Assembly: GCA_020746835.1 (NCBI GenBank)
Contig: JAGPNK010000002.1
Location: 2,976,001-3,040,000, forward strand
Origin: Stachybotrys elegans
Taxonomy: Eukaryota; Ascomycota; Sordariomycetes; Hypocreales; Stachybotryaceae
Reading direction: 5' to 3'
DNA length: 64,000 nt
Below the pieces are notes generated by a model. It was not told the origin of the DNA. It worked only from the letters and a program-made list of their open reading frames with translations, and searched no databases. This document shows, in pieces, positions 58,303 to 64,000 of this stretch. Every line of letters starts with the position of its first letter. Within the stretch, counting starts at the first letter, position 1. The translations under genes were made by a program, and so were the position numbers.

Positions 58303-59153
58303 ATGGCAGCCATGTTTAGCCAGAACCCGCTCATGAACGGGCCCAACTACTCCTTCTCAGATGCTCCCAAGACCAACAATGGCGAGCTGCGAGAGCACCG
58401 CTTCAACCCGTGAGCCGGCCTTCCCTCCGACGAGGTAGTATTTTCTCTGCTAACTGTTCCAAAAGCTATACCGACAATGGTGGTTCTACCCTGGCCATTG
58501 CCGGCGCCGACTTCACCATCATGGCGGGCGACACTCGCCACACCAGCGGCTACAGCATCAACTCCCGTATGAGCCCCAAGGTCTTCAAGATCGGCGGCAC
58601 GACCGCCTCGCAAGACGACGCCACGATAGTCCTCTCGGTATGCGGCTTCGCCGCCGACGGCGAGGCGCTGCGTGATCGCCTCGACACCATCTGCAAGATC
58701 TACCGATACCGCCACGGCAAGCCCATGACGCTCAACGCCTGCGCCAAGCGGCTATCCACCATCCTCTACCAGAAGCGCTTCTTCCCCTACTACACGCACG
58801 CCATGCTCGGCGGCCTCGACGAGGAGGGCAAGGGCGCCGTCTATTCATACGACCCCGTCGGCAGCTACGAGCGGGAGCAGTGCCGAGCCGGCGGAGCCGC
58901 GGGCAGCTTGATCATGCCCTTCCTGGACAACCAGGTCAACTTCAAGAACCAGTACGTGCCTGGCAGCGGCGAGGGTCACGACCTGAAGGAGCGTGAACGA
59001 CATCCTCTTTCCCGGCCCCAGGTTGAGACCATCATCAAGGATGCATTTGACGGAGCTGTGGAGCGTCACATCGAGGTCGGTGACTACCTGCAGATGTTGA
59101 CGATCACAAAGGACGGCATTGAAGAGGCGATGCTGCCTCTGAAGAAGGACTAG
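58303..59153 (+). CDS. PRE7: 20S proteasome subunit beta-6 (Pre7)
   Basis: Two exons, 58303-58409 and 58466-59153, give 264 residues; the 56-nt intron has a GTGAGC donor, CTAAC branch and AAG acceptor, and joins HRFNP to YTDNGGSTLAIAG. The Ntn-hydrolase fold is recognisable (GGSTLAIAGADFTIMAGDTR, SVCGFAADGEALRDRL, MLGGLDEEGKGAVYSYDPVG). The position where active beta subunits expose Thr1 is not followed by the catalytic arrangement, as expected for the inactive beta-6 subunit. It builds the beta ring of the 20S core particle in nucleus and cytosol. The start was chosen for its context (CCAAGATGG) and because the N-terminal MAAMFSQNP precedes the conserved segment at the family's usual distance. 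Confidence 0.92.
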
Positions 59154-60000
59154 ACGGGCTACCCGGGACTAAATGTAAGCAGACTTGCATTTCGATGAGA
59201 TAGGAACATGACCACCCAACATTTCTCGCATGTTTCGATTACTGGTTACCACCTGAGTGCCCCGCCAGCTATGTTTCGGGGCCGTTTAGAAGGTCCGCCG
59301 AGCCCCAGTTAGTATATGCAATTTCGGTCACCGCCTCGTGTAAGTCGCATGCCCGCCGTCTGGCCAATGCCGGTGGCAAAGTTCACTGTCGGTCGTTCGG
59401 GCACATCCCGTTGAGTGTCTCAATGCAGGACTCTCCCGAACCTACGCGGCGGATGAGGAGCCATCTACCAACAAGCAGGCAACACTGTGTAGCTGATCTG
59501 ACATAGAATAGTTGACTGAGGCTACGTTTGAGAAACTTCCAACAAAGCCGAAGACATCCTGAACCGTTTTACACGTCTTGACGGACTACTGCGGACCAGC
59601 CACCTTGATCGCAGACCGGAGACCGGAGACCTCTCCGGGCTCTACGCATTCCAACAGCCCTAAGAGCTATGAGGGCCCATCGTGGCGTCTCTCCTTTGCT
59701 CCATCATGGTGTGAAAGAGGACAATCTCCGAGTACAAAGAGCTAATAACGTGTTGTGATATACGGAGTAAGCAATGCCATTGGTACAATGCCAAAATCAT
59801 GCCCCTTCCCCCTCCCCCTTCCAGGCCTGGGGGTCAACAGAATTGACCATCCAATGGGATGGGGACGCCGCCACCTACCTCCCTACGATATCCAACGCCA
59901 CTCGGATTGCCTAGGCCCTCTTTGTTCCCGAGAGAAGTTTTGCTAGCTCAAGGAGGGGGGTGCATGTTTGTATGCCTATCCCCCGCCAGGGGCGTGTGAG

Positions 60001-60024
60001 GGCTATCCGATACTTCGGATAGCC
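60001..60024. repeat. Perfect 10-bp hairpin
   Basis: GGCTATCCGA and TCGGATAGCC form a perfect 10-bp stem around the 4-base loop TACT. Confidence 0.88.
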
Positions 60025-60076
60025 AGCTCTCCAAATGCAGATACCGGGATCCAGGTTGCGACTATTTCTGCGTCGT

Positions 60077-60199
60077 AATTTGCCTCCCCATGAATCAGCA
60101 CGAATGAGCTCCTCGGCCTCGTCCATCATGGGTATCTTAGCCACAGGCTGCGCAAAAGCAGCACAGGAGATGCCGGGGGCACAGCCGGGGAGGCAAATT
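60077..60199. mobile_element. Small inverted-repeat unit, possible MITE fragment
   Basis: AATTTGCCTCCCC at 60077-60089 is matched exactly by its reverse complement at 60187-60199. The 97-bp interior has no coding capacity. The flanks show no clear target duplication. The arms are short, so this could be chance or a decayed element. Confidence 0.4.
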
Positions 60200-63100
60200 G
60201 ATTGTCAGGAACAGGACCCGTAACGAATCGCAAACGATAATCATTCCCTTATTAGGGCTTGGGGGAATGGGAAAAACGCGTTGGCATGGTCCAAATTGAC
60301 AGGTGGCAAATTGTTGCTGATAAAAGTTTGGTTCGTTGGATGAGCCACAGGATGGTCAACCACTTGCTTCCACACAGCGCACTACTCCTTATGTACTCCG
60401 TACTGGTTTCTTGGCTGGCCCGACGGGAGATGCCGTGTCTATCATAGGTAGTACAAGCCTGCAAGCACCCGGCTATGCAAAGATGATGCGATGGCGATGC
60501 GTCTCTGGCCTTTTTAGTGGCGGCTTGCTTAGTAGCGACTTTCACCTCGACGGCACGCTTTTCTTGTTTTTACGAGTCAAGTCTGCGAAGGCAAAGTAGG
60601 GGTCCAAGGGTCTTTCACAATCGCTCAAGACGAACTGCGAGTCGCTACTGGCTGAGCGCTGGCTAGGGTGCCATGTGGCTTCATCTTGTCGAATTTGCCA
60701 CACCACCAGTCGACTCCCAGGCTTTGGCCGTTGGGTCAGACGGGAACCGTGGGCTCCTGCCGGCAGTTGCAGGGCGCCTTGGTGATACAGGTCGTGGTTA
60801 TTTGGTTGAGCTTGCTGCAGCAGGGCTGGAATGGCCGGCAGGACTGGGCAACTGAAGCTCCGCCACGCCTCTGGCCCATTCTTAGGGATGAAGACATTTC
60901 GACCGATGCTGTGATCGGCATCTCGGTGCTTGCGGGCGAAACGAACCGTTGGAGCCGACACTAAAACATACCCGAATTGGGTGACTTGCTGATCATCTCG
61001 ACGGTGGCTTCCTCTGCCAGCCAACCAGTTTCAAGTCCGTGTTACCGAAGGTGAGTCTTTGCTCAGCCATGCTTACTTTCCTTACCATATTAGTCCAAGA
61101 CGGGCGATGCGCATCTCGACAACAATTGCGTGGAGGTGGTGCGCCCCGAAACCTTGCAGTGTCGAGGAGAGTGGTTGCTGCTCATGACCCTTTCTCGGGC
61201 CTAGCTCCTCAGCCAGGCCAGCAAATAGGCTTTGAGGAATCGCACGACCCCATTTCAGTCAGCCAATTCGCCACTGTCTTTTCTACTACTATTTGCACCA
61301 GCTGGCTGACGAGAGGTTGGCCCATCACTTCCTAGCCTCATGAGTATTGATGGCAAATCCATTGTGGATAGATTGGTTGTAGACCATGCTTGTGCTAAGG
61401 CGCCTCGCAGCATCTTGATCGTCATTATCATCAATCGTCGCTCGTAGTGATGACGCGAAGGCCCTCGTGAATACGCGCTATGCTCCCGCAGCACTTGCCA
61501 CCGGTTGCTAAAGTAACGTGCACATTGAAGCCTTGAATACCCGAGGGGAATGCTGGGGTACTAGGTAGAACATTCTGGGCATGTGATGGGGTTTGCCCAT
61601 GCACATTGTGGGCTGACAGTAGAGAAATGCACATTACGTATGCACTCTGCACCTTGCAAGAGTGGCTGCGTTTTTTCTTCTTCTCTTTTTTTTTTCTTCT
61701 TCCCCTCCATCTCCAAGAAGCGCACCTTTACCCTTGAGAATTGTTGCGCAATTGTCACCAACAGCTAGGCTCGATGACGAGTGCTTGCGGGCGATGATGG
61801 TGTATGGGGAGATGTTGATGTACTATGATGGACCGATGACTAGAGCTACGATGTCGTCTCTTTCAAATAGCTGTACCACAGCGGGGCAATCGTGTCGTCT
61901 TCCTAGAACACTACGTCAGTCGTTGAGCGTTGGCACTGGAGCGGAAGCCAAGTGAGAGCTGATTGCCGAGGAGGGCAACCTATGTCGTCATCATAGCCAG
62001 CATGCCAGGTGCGGGCTGCAGGGTCCTCAGTCTAGCAGGGCTTGGCGTACCAGTAGTCTAGATCTTTCCAGAGGCTGTCTCCAATCAAGTCGCCAGCAGG
62101 GTGTCAGGTCCATACCCTCTGGCGGGCGATTCAGAGTAATACCTACAGGCCTCGGCTTCCTTACCCCTGCTGCCAGCAAATTCGTGGCCCCCGCATCACG
62201 GGTAGATTTCAGACAATGTAGCCTCTTGTCGTGTTGGTCAGATCCAAGCAGAGGTCGCCCCTGCCAAGGCGACAGCTGGGCGTAGGATGTCTGAGGAGCG
62301 AATCAGTCCCGCGATCAGAGGCTAACCATGCCTTTCTGCTTCCGCCAGGGCCACAAGTGGTCTGATGATGTTCTTGAAGCGAGTGACGTATGGATCCCGC
62401 CGCATGCAGAGACCATGGGATGGGGGCCTGGGGATCCAGATGTCGTCTTGCAAGGAGCAATTTGGCGCGCGGCGGTGATGAAGATCGGGATGGGACAATT
62501 CGGGGGCGATTTGGGCTCGGTCTGCAAAACCGGCCGGCTGCATCTGCGCAGGTGCATGCAACTGGAGCGCGATAGTGGTGTGGGGTTGTCGTGTGGTGAA
62601 GCAGACAGGTTGGAGAAAATGCGTTTGGCGACAACATCGTGAAAATGGCAAATTCCCATTTTCCAGGGTTCTCTTGCCCAACTCAGAGGCCAACCATTCC
62701 CAGTGGCAACAAGCCGATCAAACTTTTAGCACCTGCGGGAGGCTTCAAACCCTAGCGCGGCAGAAAGACTTGGCTAGCGGCGGGCCTCGCTGGGCAAAAG
62801 GGCAATGATCGGTTCTGAGCTTCAAGGGTGGGCGGAGGACCCTGAGATGTCCTGATCCCGTCGCAGCGGAACGAAAAAAGGCGGGTAAATGTTTAGCTGG
62901 CTTGGACCATGCAAAACCAGTATGCCCCATTTCTCCTCTTTATCTTCCACTTCCTTCCCAGGCCTGTCTTACTGGGTCTCCTGAGGACGGCTTGTCCCAA
63001 TGTGTCGACGGTTTGGCTGGTGGTTTCCACATGAGAACGGTGGAGTGGGAACATGGTCGATCATGTATGTATGTATCGAACGGCATTGGCTGACACGAGC

Positions 63101-64000
63101 TCAGACGCGCACGGAAGCAGGGCCGGAGCCAATGTATGGAGGTCGATCGTAAATACGTAGAGGCCGGAGAAAGCCGTTATGATTTTTGGGGGGTTGATCG
63201 ACGAGATGCCGAATATGCATCATACTAACAAGAACATAATCGGGTGGGGGAAAGGGCTTCGAATTCTTACTGCCAAGAAAGAGAAGGTTGCATCAAGAGG
63301 TAGGTGATTAGTAGTGCCTGAACTAAGAGTGGTTACTCAGTAGCTACCTAATACCTACAGGGTGGTTTGCTCTTGCTTTACCTGGCCTATTATACTACGT
63401 TGTACATAGATGCTGGAACAAGGTAAGGCGCCTGGCCCTGCCACGGACTGGGTTTGCTCTCGCATCGATATTGCTGCAGCTATCAAGGACCATCGGGGAA
63501 GGATCGGAATGACGACATTGAATGCTGTCTTCCCCTGTAGTTGTAGTTGTAGAGTGGGATGCCTGGACGGTGTCAGGTAACGCGAAGAGTGGACAGGCTG
63601 GGCAGCAGCAGTCCCACGAGAATCAGACGAGGTACCTGACAAAGGCAAGAAGAGCAAGGGGGGTGCATGATGCGCGGGAGCCCATGGCTGGGGTCATTGA
63701 GTGTGTGTAAGACGTGGGCAGGCCTGACAAGAGAGATGGGGCCTCGACAGGGCACAGCAGTGCTCATCGGCAAAGCAAAGAAAGGCGAGACAAGGCAAGG
63801 CAAGGCGAAGACAGAGAATCGGATGCAAGTGTGGGCTGTCTTGTGGGGTCGAGACTGGGGTTGCTGGGATGGGGATCGAGGGATTACGAAATCTGAGATT
63901 CTGCACAGGCATATGAATTGGGAAGACAGATCGGCGCGGCTGGAGACGGGCCTGGCTGGGCAGACAGACAGACAGGTTTTCTTTTTTTGCATCATTTTTT

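Larger units (their letters stand above)
59154..64000. other. Gene-poor region to the window edge, 4.8 kb
   Basis: No supported gene. Open frames reach at most 160 codons and have no recognisable domain. A GTGAGT...TAG segment at 61051-61093 resembles an intron, but the joined frame has no start codon. Two inverted repeats are present (60001-60024 and 60077/60199). A T/C-rich run lies at about 61671-61710. A gene could begin beyond 64000. Confidence 0.55.

Noticed and set aside
60542..61024. 160-codon frame on the - strand
   Set aside because: No domain, no conserved-looking segment and a sequence typical of translated intergenic DNA.
61039..61335. Intron-like GTGAGT...TAG at 61051-61093 with an open frame after it
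   Set aside because: The joined frame has a stop shortly upstream and no ATG, and the downstream translation shows no recognisable feature. Kept only as a note for transcript evidence.

Overview
The window looks like nuclear DNA of a filamentous ascomycete, most likely a sordariomycete and probably Hypocreales. Genes carry short introns (48-124 nt) with GTA/GTG donors and CTAAC/CTGAC-like branch points. Proteins are typical of Pezizomycotina: a Zn2Cys6 factor, a MYND-SET protein and an ML/TRP membrane protein. Intergenic DNA is long and full of microsatellites. No species is claimed. The identifications come from reading motifs; no database search was possible.

Layout. 1-11.7 kb holds no gene I can support, but has microsatellites, a MITE-like inverted-repeat element (9541-9767) and a 79-nt homopurine tract. 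11.7-16.6 kb has two transcription factors on +: a bHLH protein (4 E-box-type residues visible) and a Zn2Cys6 protein, followed by a small protein-like remnant. 17.2-20.6 kb has three - strand genes: an unknown 105-aa protein, a membrane-anchored monothiol glutaredoxin and a small secreted protein. 21.7-27.7 kb has three + strand genes: SIL1-type BiP exchange factor, MYND-SET protein and Rex1-like RNA exonuclease. 28.4-41.9 kb has an ML/TRP (FLC/Pkd2-like) membrane protein, an MLH2-like MutL protein, lumazine synthase (RIB4) and a long disordered Q/M-rich protein. 41.9-49.5 kb is a second gene-poor stretch. 49.5-59.2 kb has a Mn-type CDF transporter, the PI4-kinase STT4 and the proteasome subunit PRE7. 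59.2-64 kb has no supported gene.

How the genes relate. This is a mostly housekeeping segment rather than a metabolic gene cluster. Several products act in the secretory pathway or its membranes: glutaredoxin, SIL1, ML/TRP protein, Mn transporter and STT4. Their adjacency may be chance. MLH2/RIB4 and STT4/PRE7 are head-to-head pairs with short shared promoter regions. RIB4 and the Q/M-rich gene, REX1 and the TRP gene, and the CDF and STT4 genes are tail-to-tail. I found no tRNA, rRNA, CRISPR array, virus or intact transposon, and nothing that clearly amounts to a new multi-gene system.
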